Shown: positions 1-7,781, counted from the first letter of the stretch. The stretch: DNA of 9,947 nucleotides from Gammaproteobacteria bacterium (GCA_021767985.1 JAASSH010000028.1:1-9947); one strand, 5' to 3'. The notes: generated from the letters alone by a model not told the origin. Translations and numbers: made by a program.

Positions 1-492
1 AAACAGGACGACGGCCCGGGTCCTCGGCCGCCCGGCAAAAGCCGCTGCTGTCGCCGCCCCGGTGTCACCTGAGGTCGCGCAGAGCACCGTGGCCTGGCTG
101 TCATCGAGGCTAAGCTTGCGGTCGATGGTTTGCGCGAGCGGAGCGAGCGCGTAGTCCTTGAACGCAAAGGTCGGTCCATGGAAGAGCTCCAACGCCCACA
201 GCCCTCTGTCGAGCTTCACCAGCGGCGGTCCGTCCGGTGTCGCGAAAGTGTCGAGCATTTGCCGGATACCCTCGTTGAAACCCGCACTGATCCAGTTCTC
301 GCCGCCGAAGCAATCCAGCAACCGGGCAGCGATCCCCCCATAAGGTTTGCAGGCAAGCGCGGACAGTTCGTCAGCCGACAGTGCCGGCCAGTTTTCGGGT
401 ACGTAAAGACCACCGTCCCTGGCGGTGCCGCGGGTGAGCAGATCTTTCAGGTCGACCGGAGGCGTATCACCTCGCGTACTGATATATGCCAC
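1..492 (-). CDS. thrC: Threonine synthase, N-terminal 164 residues (runs off left edge)
   Basis: Threonine synthase is a PLP enzyme that turns O-phospho-L-homoserine into L-threonine in the cytoplasm. The frame is open from a GTG at 492 to the left edge. It shows the family opening YISTRG (residues 3-8), RDGGLYVPENWP (25-36), the PLP-lysine motif HGPTFAFKD with K112, and the phosphate-binding ATSGDTGAA (139-147). I chose the GTG because the family normally begins M-x-Y-I-S-T-R; there is no ATG nearby. Upstream spacing for a ribosome site is poor (GGAA about 15 bases away). Roughly the last 60% of a typical protein (about 430-460 residues) lies outside the window. It is divergent from the regulator gene, and a shared TTCCAAT motif lies over its likely promoter. 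Family identity is from motif recognition. Whether it is the housekeeping copy or a second one cannot be told here. Confidence 0.93.
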   Translation of the reverse strand, partial: MAYISTRGDTPPVDLKDLLTRGTARDGGLYVPENWPALSADELSALACKPYGGIAARLLDCFGGENWISAGFNEGIRQMLDTFATPDGPPLVKLDRGLWALELFHGPTFAFKDYALAPLAQTIDRKLSLDDSQATVLCATSGDTGAATAAAFAGRPRTRAVVLF

Positions 493-498
493 AATATC

Positions 499-543
499 GA
501 TCGAATATTCCAATATAATAGATATTAGGGGCGATATATGAAA
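499..543. promoter_or_regulatory. Divergent thrC/regulator promoter region with operator copy 1
   Basis: A TATTCCAATATAAT block lies at 506-519 with the half-site TTCCAAT at 508-514. A perfect TATAAT (514-519) reads rightward toward the regulator, but no good -35 lies 16-18 bases upstream. On the opposite strand TATTAT (520-515) with TTTTCA (544-539) at 18-base spacing could serve thrC. Its transcript would then start about 16 bases ahead of the GTG. The same half-site recurs at 578-584 and three times before kbl, so a protein bound here would cover the -10 region in both directions. The promoter calls are by eye. The repeated motif is directly visible. Confidence 0.5.
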
Positions 544-588
544 AACTTGTGTAAATGTCAATCAGATCCGCGAATTATTCCAATATAA
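538..588 (+). CDS. Possible 16-residue leader reading frame before the regulator
   Basis: ATG at 538 opens a frame of 16 codons (MKNLCKCQSDPRIIPI) ending in TAA at 586-588. It is preceded by a purine-rich AGGGG (527-531) at a workable six-base spacing. The stop overlaps the preferred regulator start, ATG 588-590, in a TAATG junction, the classic layout for translational coupling. The regulator start has no ribosome site of its own, which makes coupling attractive. The peptide has no run of threonine, glycine or serine codons, so classical attenuation is not suggested. It may be chance, since a frame this short carries little statistical weight. Confidence 0.35.
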   Translation: MKNLCKCQSDPRIIPI

Positions 589-590
589 TG
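573..590. promoter_or_regulatory. Operator-like motif copy 2 overlapping the regulator start
   Basis: TATTCCAATATAAT at 576-589 is identical over 14 bases to 506-519, exactly 70 bases away. The flanks are also alike: CGAATA before copy 1 and CGAATTA before copy 2. The half-site is TTCCAAT 578-584. The copy ends inside the ATG at 588. If its TATAAT were a -10 element, transcription would begin after the ATG, so an operator or translational role is more likely than a promoter. Autoregulation by the downstream HTH protein is the natural inference. Confidence 0.5.
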
Positions 591-1175
591 GCTGAACCAA
601 CCCCCGATATCGGAAAGCACGTCAAGACCGCTCGCAAAGCACTCGGTTTGACACTGGAGCGACTGGCAGAGCGTACCGGCGTGTCCAAGTCCATGCTGTC
701 GGCGATCGAACGCGGCGCCACCAACCCCACCTTCTCTATCGTGTGGTCGCTGACACAGGCGCTGGGTCTCGACCTCAGCATTCTCGATCACGAGGCGCAG
801 CAGGAAGATCCCATCGAACACCTGCATCACTACTCGACACCGATGCGTCGCAGCGCCGACGGCCTGTGCGAACTGTTCATGCTAAGCCCGAGACGCACTG
901 TGCTGCCGGTCGAGTGGTACCGCCTGGTCATGAAACCCGGCGGAAAACTGGATTCGAAAGCCCATTCACAGGGCACCTTTGAACACCTGACTTGCCTGCA
1001 AGGTTGTTTGAGAATTTCCGTGGACGCCAAAACCGTCGACGCCGAGCCCGGTGACACGCTGCGATACCGTGCCGATCGACCGCATTGCATTGCCAACCGG
1101 TCTGACCAGGAAACTGAAGCGTTGTTGCTAGTCGCACAGCCGTCCCAGTATCGCGAACCCTCGCCAACCGCCTGA
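588..1175 (+). CDS. XRE-family HTH regulator with C-terminal cupin sensor domain
   Basis: This is a predicted cytoplasmic DNA-binding regulator of 195 residues. Residues 8-60 form an XRE/Cro helix-turn-helix, with [18 protein letters not shown] and [10 protein letters not shown] showing the two DNA-reading helices. Residues about 115-185 form a small cupin barrel: [17 protein letters not shown] resembles the first cupin motif and [16 protein letters not shown] the second. Cupins in this family usually sense a small ligand. ATG 588 is preferred because the HTH then starts close to the N-terminus, as in relatives, and because of the TAATG overlap. ATG 555 would add 11 residues and also lacks a ribosome site. 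The gene lies between thrC and kbl, and the same TTCCAAT-type motif is found on both sides of it. It therefore probably controls both flanking units and itself. Its ligand is unknown; threonine, glycine or a methylated amine are guesses from context. Confidence 0.88.
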   Translation: MAEPTPDIGKHVKTARKALGLTLERLAERTGVSKSMLSAIERGATNPTFSIVWSLTQALGLDLSILDHEAQQEDPIEHLHHYSTPMRRSADGLCELFMLSPRRTVLPVEWYRLVMKPGGKLDSKAHSQGTFEHLTCLQGCLRISVDAKTVDAEPGDTLRYRADRPHCIANRSDQETEALLLVAQPSQYREPSPTA

Positions 1176-1206
1176 GTATCATTGCTTCAAAAAACGCAGG
1201 TTTGGC

Positions 1207-1235
1207 TTGCCTGCAGATTGCATTTCCAATATATT
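1207..1235 (+). promoter_or_regulatory. Likely sigma70 promoter of the kbl operon
   Basis: TTGCCT (1207-1212) is followed after exactly 17 bases by TATATT (1230-1235), matching 4 and 5 of 6 consensus positions. Transcription would start near 1242, giving a leader of about 25 bases that contains the kbl ribosome site AGGA (1254-1257). The -10 box is embedded in the operator palindrome, consistent with repression. This is a prediction by eye. Confidence 0.5.
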
Positions 1236-1250
1236 GGAATATTTCCAATA
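1224..1250. promoter_or_regulatory. Operator with three alternating TTCCAAT half-sites before kbl
   Basis: TTCCAAT (1224-1230), ATTGGAA (1233-1239) and TTCCAAT (1243-1249) alternate in orientation. The first pair forms a perfect 16-base palindrome, TTCCAATATATTGGAA (1224-1239). The second pair forms TATTGGAA-TAT-TTCCAATA (1232-1250), with eight-base perfect arms. This is the strongest cluster of the motif also found at 508-514 and 578-584. It covers the predicted -10 box and start point of the kbl operon. The neighbouring XRE-cupin protein is the obvious candidate to bind it, probably as a dimer and perhaps cooperatively because of the third half-site. Confidence 0.75.
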
Positions 1251-1266
1251 CACAGGATTTCAGGCC

Positions 1267-2457
1267 ATGAAACTGGTCGACGGCGCACTGAGCACGCTGG
1301 CTGAAATTGAAACCGCCGGCACGATGAAACGCGAGCGTGCGTTGCATTCTCCACAATCGAGCCGGATCCTCACACCTGGCCCTGATGGTGACCGGGAAGT
1401 GGTGAATTTTTGCGCCAACAATTACCTTGGTCTCGCCAACGACCCGCGCCTGATCGACGCCGCCAAACAGGCCCTGGACAGCCATGGTTTCGGCATGGCG
1501 TCGGTGCGCTTTATCTGTGGCACCCAGGATTTACACCAGGAACTGGAAGCCAGGACCGCAGCCTATCTCGGCATGGAAGCTTGCATCGTGTTCCCGTCCT
1601 GTTTCGACGCCAACGGCGGCATCTTCGAGCCGTTGCTCGATGCGCGCGACGCCATTATTTCAGATGCGCTCAATCATGCCTCCATCATCGATGGCGTTCG
1701 CCTCTGCAAGGCAAAGCGATTCCGTTACGCGAACAACGACATGAGCGATCTTGAGCAACAGTTAAGAAATGCCGGCGATTGCCGCATGCGCCTGATCGTG
1801 ACCGACGGGGTGTTCTCGATGGACGGGATCGTCGCAAACCTGCCGGCAATCTGTGATTTGGCGGAGAAGTACGATGCGACCGTCATGGTCGACGATTGTC
1901 ACGCCACCGGCTTTCTCGGCGAGCGCGGCGCCGGAACCCCCGAATTGAAGGGCGTCGAAGGCCGTGTGCAGATTTTAAGCGGCACCTACGGCAAGGCGCT
2001 GGGTGGTGCCTCGGGTGGGTACATTGCCGGGCCGAAAGCGATCGTCGACGTATTGCGTCAACGCGCGCGCCCCTATCTTTTTTCCAATGCCGTGGCGCCT
2101 TCGATATGTGCCGCTGCAATCAAGGCAATCGAGATCGCCCCCAGTAGTCACGATGCGCGGGATCGGTTGGGCGCAAACGCAGCCCGTTTTCGCGCGGGCA
2201 TGAACGCGGCCGGATTTACACTGATCGACGGAGATCATCCGATCATCCCGGTGATGATCGGCGACGCGGCGCTGGCGTCGAAAGTTGCCGACGCGTTGCT
2301 GGACAAGGGCATTTACGTCATCGCCTTCTCTTATCCTGTGGTCCCGCAGGGTTCGGCGCGCATCCGCACGCAGATGTCCGCGGCCCACGACTTCGACCAG
2401 ATCGACCAGGCCCTCGCCGCCTTCACCGAGGTGGGCAGGGCGTTCGAGCTGATTTAA
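1267..2457 (+). CDS. kbl: Glycine C-acetyltransferase (2-amino-3-ketobutyrate CoA ligase)
   Basis: Kbl is a cytoplasmic PLP enzyme that splits 2-amino-3-oxobutyrate with CoA into glycine and acetyl-CoA, the second step of threonine breakdown. The 396-residue length matches the family (398 in E. coli). Visible motifs are [12 protein letters not shown] near the N-terminus, the cofactor-binding VDDCHATGF with D209, D210 and H212, and [15 protein letters not shown], in which K243 forms the Schiff base. The C-terminal [17 protein letters not shown] is also typical. The start is ATG 1267, with AGGA nine bases upstream. An upstream in-frame TTG at 1207 would place the coding start within the promoter and operator and is rejected. 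Kbl is the first gene of a four-gene operon and stands 27 bases before tdh. The operator at 1224-1250 suggests control by the adjacent regulator. Confidence 0.96.
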   Translation: MKLVDGALSTLAEIETAGTMKRERALHSPQSSRILTPGPDGDREVVNFCANNYLGLANDPRLIDAAKQALDSHGFGMASVRFICGTQDLHQELEARTAAYLGMEACIVFPSCFDANGGIFEPLLDARDAIISDALNHASIIDGVRLCKAKRFRYANNDMSDLEQQLRNAGDCRMRLIVTDGVFSMDGIVANLPAICDLAEKYDATVMVDDCHATGFLGERGAGTPELKGVEGRVQILSGTYGKALGGASGGYIAGPKAIVDVLRQRARPYLFSNAVAPSICAAAIKAIEIAPSSHDARDRLGANAARFRAGMNAAGFTLIDGDHPIIPVMIGDAALASKVADALLDKGIYVIAFSYPVVPQGSARIRTQMSAAHDFDQIDQALAAFTEVGRAFELI

Positions 2458-2484
2458 CCGTATCTAACTTCAGGAGTAGACAAC

Positions 2485-3519
2485 ATGCGCGCGCTGGTAA
2501 AGCAGGAGGCCGCCCCTGGCCTGACTCTGGAAGACGTGCCCGTGCCCGAAATCGGTCCTGGCGACGTCAAGATCAGGATTACAAAAACCGCGATCTGCGG
2601 CACCGACATCCACATATTTAACTGGGATGCCTGGGCAGCCGCAACCATTCCCTACCCGATGACCGTCGGCCACGAGTTCGTCGGCGTTGTCGAGGAACTG
2701 GGCGCTGGTGTCGAAGGGTTCGATATCGGACAGCGTGTTTCCGGGGAAGGTCATATCGTTTGCGGTACCTGTCGTAATTGCCGCGCCGGGCGCGAGCACT
2801 ATTGCCCGTATACCAAGGGTGTCGGTGTCAATCGCCCGGGCGCATTTGCCGACTATCTGGTAATCCCAGCGCACAACGTCTATCCGATCCCCGATAGCAT
2901 ACCGGATCAATTCGCCGCGCTGCTCGATCCCTACGGCAATGCGGTGCATGCGGCGCTGAAATTCGATCTATATGGTGAGGACGTGCTGATCACCGGCGCT
3001 GGGCCGATCGGCCTGATGGCAGCGGCGATTTGCCGGCACGTCGGCGCGCGTCATGTCGTGGTCACCGATCTGAACGAAAAGCGCCTGGCGCTAGCCGAAC
3101 AGATGGGTGCTTCGAAGGGTTTCAAGGTCGGTCGTGACGACACGCGCAGCGTCATGGCCGAGCTCGGCATGAAAGAAGGATTCGACGTCGGGCTCGAAAT
3201 GTCCGGCGCACCGCCGGCGCTGGACCTGATGATCGATTCGATGAACAACGGCGGGCAGATTGCCCTGCTCGGCCTGTTTGCCGACAAGGTTCCTGTCGAT
3301 CTGAGTCGGGCGATTTTCAAGAGTTTGCGACTCACCTGCATCTACGGCCGCGAAATGTTTGATACCTGGCACAAGGGCCTGGCGATGCTTGAGAGCGGGC
3401 TCAATATTTCTCCGGTAATTACCCATCAACTCAATCTCGAGGATTTTGAGCAGGGGTTCGCCGCATTGAATAGAGGCGAAGCGATCAAGGTTTTGCTGAA
3501 TCATAACCAGGCCCACTAA
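2485..3519 (+). CDS. tdh: L-threonine 3-dehydrogenase
   Basis: Tdh oxidises L-threonine with NAD+ to 2-amino-3-oxobutyrate, which Kbl then cleaves. The protein has 344 residues (341 in E. coli) and belongs to the zinc medium-chain dehydrogenases. The catalytic zinc motif has C38, H63 and E64 in ICGTDIH and GHEF. H90 precedes the structural-zinc cysteines C93, C96, C99 and C107, at the same positions as in the E. coli enzyme. The Rossmann motif GAGPIG is at residues 171-176. The ATG is preceded by AGGAG (2472-2476) at eight-base spacing. It follows kbl by 27 bases and precedes the mttB-like gene by 19, so it is surely co-transcribed. Nothing in the sequence suggests altered function. Confidence 0.96.
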   Translation: MRALVKQEAAPGLTLEDVPVPEIGPGDVKIRITKTAICGTDIHIFNWDAWAAATIPYPMTVGHEFVGVVEELGAGVEGFDIGQRVSGEGHIVCGTCRNCRAGREHYCPYTKGVGVNRPGAFADYLVIPAHNVYPIPDSIPDQFAALLDPYGNAVHAALKFDLYGEDVLITGAGPIGLMAAAICRHVGARHVVVTDLNEKRLALAEQMGASKGFKVGRDDTRSVMAELGMKEGFDVGLEMSGAPPALDLMIDSMNNGGQIALLGLFADKVPVDLSRAIFKSLRLTCIYGREMFDTWHKGLAMLESGLNISPVITHQLNLEDFEQGFAALNRGEAIKVLLNHNQAH

Positions 3520-3538
3520 ACATCATGAGGCACGCGTA

Positions 3539-5092
3539 ATGAACGATACCAGATCAAAAGGCCGGCGCTCGCGCCGTCGCGGCGCCACCGGAGCGGACAG
3601 CTCGGCATCATTCGCTCAACGCCCCTTCACAAAGTTGAAGCAAACCTACCAGCCAGTGGCGGTCGCGTCGGAAGATCAGCTCGAGGCCATTCACCAGGCG
3701 TCACTCAGGGTACTGTCGGAAACCGGGATACGTGTTCTCCTCGCGGAGGCACGGCGCATCATGCGCGAAGCTGGCGCCGAGGTCGACGAGAGTACCGAGC
3801 AGGTGCGCTTCGACCCGGACTTGATCATGGAGAAAATCGCGACGGTGCCGAGCGAATTCACGCTGCATGCCCGCAACCCCGAGCACTCGGTGGTGCTCGG
3901 CGGCGATAACGTGGTTTTCGACATGATGGCGAGCGCGCCCAACTGTTCGGATATTGATCGCGGGCGACGTACCGGCAACCAAGAAGATTACCGTAACTTT
4001 CTGCGGCTTGCGCAGATGCACAATATCCTGCACGTCCTCGGCGGCTACCCGGTGGAACCGGTGGACGTGCATGCCTCTATCCGGCATCTGGATTGCATTT
4101 ATGACTACATCACGCTAACCGACAAGGCGTATTGCGTTTATTCGCTGGGCGAGGACCGCATCGCGGATGCGCTCGAAATGACGCGCATCGCCCACGGCCT
4201 GACGATGGAACAGCTGCGTGAAAAAACCTGCCTGTTTTCGATCATCAACACCAACTCGCCGCTGCAGCTCGATATTCCGATGATGCAGGGCGTCATCGAC
4301 CTCGCGCGCATGAAACAGGCGGTGGTGATCACGCCGTTTACCCTGTCCGGAGCCATGGCGCCGGTCACCATCGCCGGCGCGCTGGTGTTGCAAAACGCGG
4401 AAGCGCTGGCGGGTATCGCCTTCAGCCAAATGGTCAATACGGGTGCGCCGGCCATGTACGGGGGCTTTACGTCCAATGTCGACATGAAGTCGGGCTCGCC
4501 CGCCTTCGGCACGCCGGAGTACATGAAGGCGCAACACGTCGGCGGCCAACTGGCGCGTAAATACAGCATCCCGTACCGTTCCTCGAACGTTTGCGCGGCC
4601 AATACCATCGATGCGCAGGCAGCCTTCGAGAGCGTGTTCTCGCTGTGGGGCGCGATCAACGGCGGCGCCAACATGCTGATGCACGGTGCCGGCTGGCTGG
4701 AGGGTGGCCTGTGTTGCTCCTACGAGAAAACCATTCTCGATATCGATCTGCTGCAAATGGTGGCGGAGTTCCTGCGACCGCTCGACACCAGCGAAGATGA
4801 ACTGGCGCTGGACGCGATTGGCGAGGTGGGCCCGGCAGGCCATTTCTTCGGCACCGCCCATACTCAGGCGCGTTACCGCGACGCCTTCTACGCACCCGTG
4901 CTCAGCGACTGGCGCAACTTCGAAAGCTGGAAGGAGGCCGGCGAACCGATCGCGATCCAGCGTGCCAACGCGGTCTGGAAACAGCGACTGGCGGCTTACC
5001 AGGCGCCATCGCTTGATTCCGCGATCCGCGAAGAACTCGACGCGTTCATGGCAAAGCGCAAAGCCGAGGGCGGGGCGGCGACTGACTTTTGA
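3539..5092 (+). CDS. MttB-family (trimethylamine/betaine-type) methyltransferase, non-pyrrolysine
   Basis: This 517-residue protein belongs to the MttB superfamily, whose studied members move a methyl group from trimethylamine or glycine betaine to a corrinoid protein. Support comes from overall length, the arginine-rich N-terminus (KGRRSRRRG) seen in proteobacterial members, and family-like stretches. These include SGAMAPVTIAGALVLQNAEA, GAPAMYGGFTSN and HGAGWLEGGLCCSYEK, plus a C-terminal AHTQARYRDAFYAP. No amber codon interrupts the frame, so pyrrolysine is absent; such members include the MtgB-type glycine betaine methyltransferase. GAGG (3527-3530) lies eight bases before the ATG. It is third in the operon and is followed by an FAD-GcvT demethylase-like protein. 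That fits betaine demethylated to dimethylglycine and onward, but the true substrate and methyl acceptor are not shown by the sequence. No corrinoid protein gene is present in the window. Confidence 0.87.
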   Translation: MNDTRSKGRRSRRRGATGADSSASFAQRPFTKLKQTYQPVAVASEDQLEAIHQASLRVLSETGIRVLLAEARRIMREAGAEVDESTEQVRFDPDLIMEKIATVPSEFTLHARNPEHSVVLGGDNVVFDMMASAPNCSDIDRGRRTGNQEDYRNFLRLAQMHNILHVLGGYPVEPVDVHASIRHLDCIYDYITLTDKAYCVYSLGEDRIADALEMTRIAHGLTMEQLREKTCLFSIINTNSPLQLDIPMMQGVIDLARMKQAVVITPFTLSGAMAPVTIAGALVLQNAEALAGIAFSQMVNTGAPAMYGGFTSNVDMKSGSPAFGTPEYMKAQHVGGQLARKYSIPYRSSNVCAANTIDAQAAFESVFSLWGAINGGANMLMHGAGWLEGGLCCSYEKTILDIDLLQMVAEFLRPLDTSEDELALDAIGEVGPAGHFFGTAHTQARYRDAFYAPVLSDWRNFESWKEAGEPIAIQRANAVWKQRLAAYQAPSLDSAIREELDAFMAKRKAEGGAATDF

Positions 5093-5146
5093 TTGGGGTT
5101 CGAGATGGCCCCCAACTGGCAAAATGATTACCCGAGAGAAAATTTG

Positions 5147-7597
5147 ATGCCCGAAATACAAAAAGATGTCAGTGTTGGCGGCAAGCAACTTCCAACCCAT
5201 GCCAGGGTTGTGGTTATTGGTGGCGGCGTTGTCGGCTGTTCGATCCTGTTTCACCTGGCCAAGTTTGGCTGGAAGGATGTGGTGCTGCTGGAACGCGACG
5301 AGCTGACGTCGGGATCGTCCTGGCACGCAGCCGGCGGTATCCACACCATCAGCTCGGACCCGAATATCTCGCGCCTGCAGTCTTACACCATCAATCTCTA
5401 CAGGGAGATCGAAGAACTTTCGGGACAGTCAGTCGGCTTGCATCAAACCGGCGGGTTTTATGCGGCCTCAACCAAGGGCTGGTATGACTACCTGAAAGGC
5501 GAGCGTTCCAAGGCGCGCTATATGGGGCTGGATCAGGAATTCATCTCCCCCGGGGAACTGGCAGAACGCCATCCGCTGATCGATCCGGCGCATTACCACG
5601 CGGTGCTATGGGATGCGCAGGACGGTCATCTTGACCCGTCCGGCACAACCTATGCCTTTGCCAAAGCCGCGAAAGTATATGGTGCGCAGTACTTTACCCA
5701 TTGCCACGCAATCGATTTGTCACAGCGTGCCGATGGCAGTTGGGATATCACGACCACCAAAGGCGTGATCAACGCGGAGCAGGTGGTGAACTGCGGTGGA
5801 CTTTGGGCGCGTGAAGTCGGACATATGGTCGGAATCCATCTGCCTGTACAGCCGATGGAGCACCACTATCTGATTACCGAGCCGATGGATATTGTTGCCA
5901 ACTTCGGTCAGCAATTGCCGCATGGAATCGACTTCGAAGCGAATATCTATTGCCGCCAGGAAGGCAAGGGTATGTTGCTCGGAACCTACGAGCCCCAGGC
6001 CACACCCTGGAAAGTCGACGGTACGCCGTGGGATTTTGGTCACGAATTGCTGCCCCCGGATCTGGACCGCGTTGCGGACCGCCTGGAGAAGGCCTTCGAA
6101 CGTCTGCCCGCCATGAACGATGCGGGCATCAAGGACGTCATCAACGGACCGTTCACCTTCGGGCCGGACGGTAACCCGTTGATCGGCCCCGTACCCGGGA
6201 TGAAGAACTACTGGGTTGCGGTCGGAGTCATGGCGGGTTTTTGTCAGGGTGGCGGTGTCGGCTTGACGTTGGCAGAGTGGATGATAGACGGTGAACCTTC
6301 CATTGATGTCTGGGCCATGGACATCGCCCGTTTTGGCGAATTCGCCTCGCCCGACTGGGCCACCGTGAAATCGTCTGAAAACTATGAACGCCGTTTCGTG
6401 ATGACCTTCCCGAACGAAACCCTGCCGAAAGGCCGCAAGCAGAAAACCACCGCGCTCTACGATCGCCTGATCGCCAAAGGGGCGGTAATGGATCAGGGCT
6501 TCGGTCTGGAGAGCGTGCAGTGGTTTGCCGACGGCCCTGATGATGCGTATGAAGAGCCAACCTTCGAACGCAATCGATCGCATGAATACGTTGCCCGCGA
6601 AATTAAAACCGTGCGGGAAGCGGTTGCCGGCATCGAAATCGCGAACTTCGCCAAGCATGGATTCAAGGGCGAAGGTATTCGCGAATACCTGAACCATATC
6701 CTGGCGGGTTACATTCCCAAACCGGGACGTCTGACCCTGACGCCGATGTTGACCCCCAAAGGCAAGCTGGCCGGAGATCTGACCGTGGCTTGCCTGGCCG
6801 AAGACCACTTTATGCTGTTTGGTTCGGGCGCCGTGCAAGAAGCGCACCGCCGTTGGTTTGAAAAGGATCTGCCAGAAGGCATTTCCTATGCCAATGTCTC
6901 GGATGATTGGCATGGAATCGCGTTGTCCGGTCCTAAATCTCGGGAGCTGCTGGCGCGGATCACCCGTGACGACGTCTCGGCGGAGGCGTTCAAATTCCGC
7001 GACCTGCGCCAGACCTATGTTGGCGGTGTGCCGGTGATCCTGAACCGGATCAACTTCACCGGTGAACTAGGCTATGAAATTTACTGTAAACCGCAATACC
7101 TGATGCGTCTGGCGGATGCCATCGAAGAAGCCGGCGCCGACCTGGGCTATCGCTGGTATGGGGCACGGGCGCTATTGTCGATGCGGCTCGAGAAAGGCTG
7201 GGGCGTCTGGACCATGGAGTATCGCCCGGATTTCAACGCGATCGAAAGCGGCACGGGTGTCTTTATCAACTGGAACAAGGATTTCGTCGGCAAGCAAGCG
7301 GCCCTGGCAGCCCGCGAGGTTGGCCCGCAACAAAAACTGGTGACGATGATCATTGATGTCGATGGCATCGACGTGTCCCACGACGAGGCAATTCTGGTGG
7401 ATGGTAAAGCCGTCGGTTATGTGACGTCCGGCGGTTATGCGCATCATGTACAGCGATCAATGGCCATGGGGTACGTTACTGCAGAGTGTTCCGAGCCAGG
7501 AACGAAACTTCAGGTCGAAATCCTGGGCAAGCTCTATGAAGCGGAGGTTCTGGGCGCGCCGATTTATGATGCAAGTGGCGCAAAAATGCGGGCTTAG
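5147..7597 (+). CDS. Dimethylglycine/sarcosine dehydrogenase-like FAD-GcvT fusion protein
   Basis: At 816 residues this has the length and architecture of dimethylglycine dehydrogenase. An N-terminal FAD (DAO) domain spans about residues 20-380, then a short linker domain, then a tetrahydrofolate-binding GcvT domain (about 440-700) and the GcvT C-terminal barrel (to about 805). The FAD-binding VVVIGGGVVG has glycines 25, 26, 27 and 30, with E49 at the end of the second strand. TSGSSWHAAGG places H60 where the family attaches FAD covalently. In the GcvT part NFTGELGYEIY (636-646) and LEKGWGVWTMEY are typical. Such enzymes oxidise N-methyl groups and pass formaldehyde to tetrahydrofolate. ATG 5147 is chosen because relatives begin shortly before LPTHARVVVIGGG; GAGAG lies upstream. 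ATG 5105 (830 residues) is a real alternative with GGGG before it. It is last in the operon. Sarcosine, dimethylglycine or another methylated substrate cannot be distinguished here. Confidence 0.87.
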   Translation: MPEIQKDVSVGGKQLPTHARVVVIGGGVVGCSILFHLAKFGWKDVVLLERDELTSGSSWHAAGGIHTISSDPNISRLQSYTINLYREIEELSGQSVGLHQTGGFYAASTKGWYDYLKGERSKARYMGLDQEFISPGELAERHPLIDPAHYHAVLWDAQDGHLDPSGTTYAFAKAAKVYGAQYFTHCHAIDLSQRADGSWDITTTKGVINAEQVVNCGGLWAREVGHMVGIHLPVQPMEHHYLITEPMDIVANFGQQLPHGIDFEANIYCRQEGKGMLLGTYEPQATPWKVDGTPWDFGHELLPPDLDRVADRLEKAFERLPAMNDAGIKDVINGPFTFGPDGNPLIGPVPGMKNYWVAVGVMAGFCQGGGVGLTLAEWMIDGEPSIDVWAMDIARFGEFASPDWATVKSSENYERRFVMTFPNETLPKGRKQKTTALYDRLIAKGAVMDQGFGLESVQWFADGPDDAYEEPTFERNRSHEYVAREIKTVREAVAGIEIANFAKHGFKGEGIREYLNHILAGYIPKPGRLTLTPMLTPKGKLAGDLTVACLAEDHFMLFGSGAVQEAHRRWFEKDLPEGISYANVSDDWHGIALSGPKSRELLARITRDDVSAEAFKFRDLRQTYVGGVPVILNRINFTGELGYEIYCKPQYLMRLADAIEEAGADLGYRWYGARALLSMRLEKGWGVWTMEYRPDFNAIESGTGVFINWNKDFVGKQAALAAREVGPQQKLVTMIIDVDGIDVSHDEAILVDGKAVGYVTSGGYAHHVQRSMAMGYVTAECSEPGTKLQVEILGKLYEAEVLGAPIYDASGAKMRA

Positions 7598-7781
7598 ATA
7601 TTGGACGCACTCACACGGGTACTTCGATACGACGCCGCCTTGGCGCCACCTTGCTTGAGTAGCCGCCATTCGATCCGGCGGCAAACAGGATGCGCATGTA
7701 ACGTGACGCAAATTCAGAAAAGCCTCAATTACGATATGGCTACACTATTTCAGCGACAAATATTATACGAGAGGCACTAAC
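7598..7781. other. Intergenic gap between the FAD-GcvT gene and dddP
   Basis: This gap contains no convincing gene. A GC-rich inverted repeat, GCCGCC (7662-7667) and GGCGGC (7677-7682) with a nine-base loop, could end the upstream operon but lacks a T tract. The second half is AT-rich and probably holds the dddP promoter: TACACT (7741-7746) or TATTAT (7761-7766) could be -10 boxes, but neither has a good -35. GAGAGG at 7769-7774 is a clear ribosome site for the next gene. The TTCCAAT operator motif does not occur here, so dddP is probably outside that regulon. Confidence 0.5.

Noticed and set aside
130..528. 132-codon plus-strand frame at the left end
   Set aside because: It is antisense to thrC, whose frame carries clear conserved motifs.
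1196..1214. GCAGG/CCTGC hairpin after the regulator gene as a terminator
   Set aside because: The stem is only five bases, has no T tract and overlaps the predicted -35 box of kbl.
3539..5092. Pyrrolysine-containing trimethylamine methyltransferase
   Set aside because: No in-frame TAG is present; the gene is one uninterrupted frame and no pyl genes are seen.
4115..5344. A 409-codon open frame on the minus strand
   Set aside because: It lies opposite the mttB-like gene, has no recognisable domain and is rich in arginine and histidine, as expected of the antisense of GC-rich coding DNA.
5720..6913. A 397-codon open frame on the minus strand
   Set aside because: It is the antisense shadow of the FAD-GcvT gene, with no family motif and no ribosome site.
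5147..7597. DMSP demethylase DmdA, given the GcvT domain and nearby dddP
   Set aside because: DmdA is a stand-alone GcvT-type protein of about 370 residues; this one is fused to an FAD oxidoreductase domain and matches the dimethylglycine/sarcosine dehydrogenase architecture.
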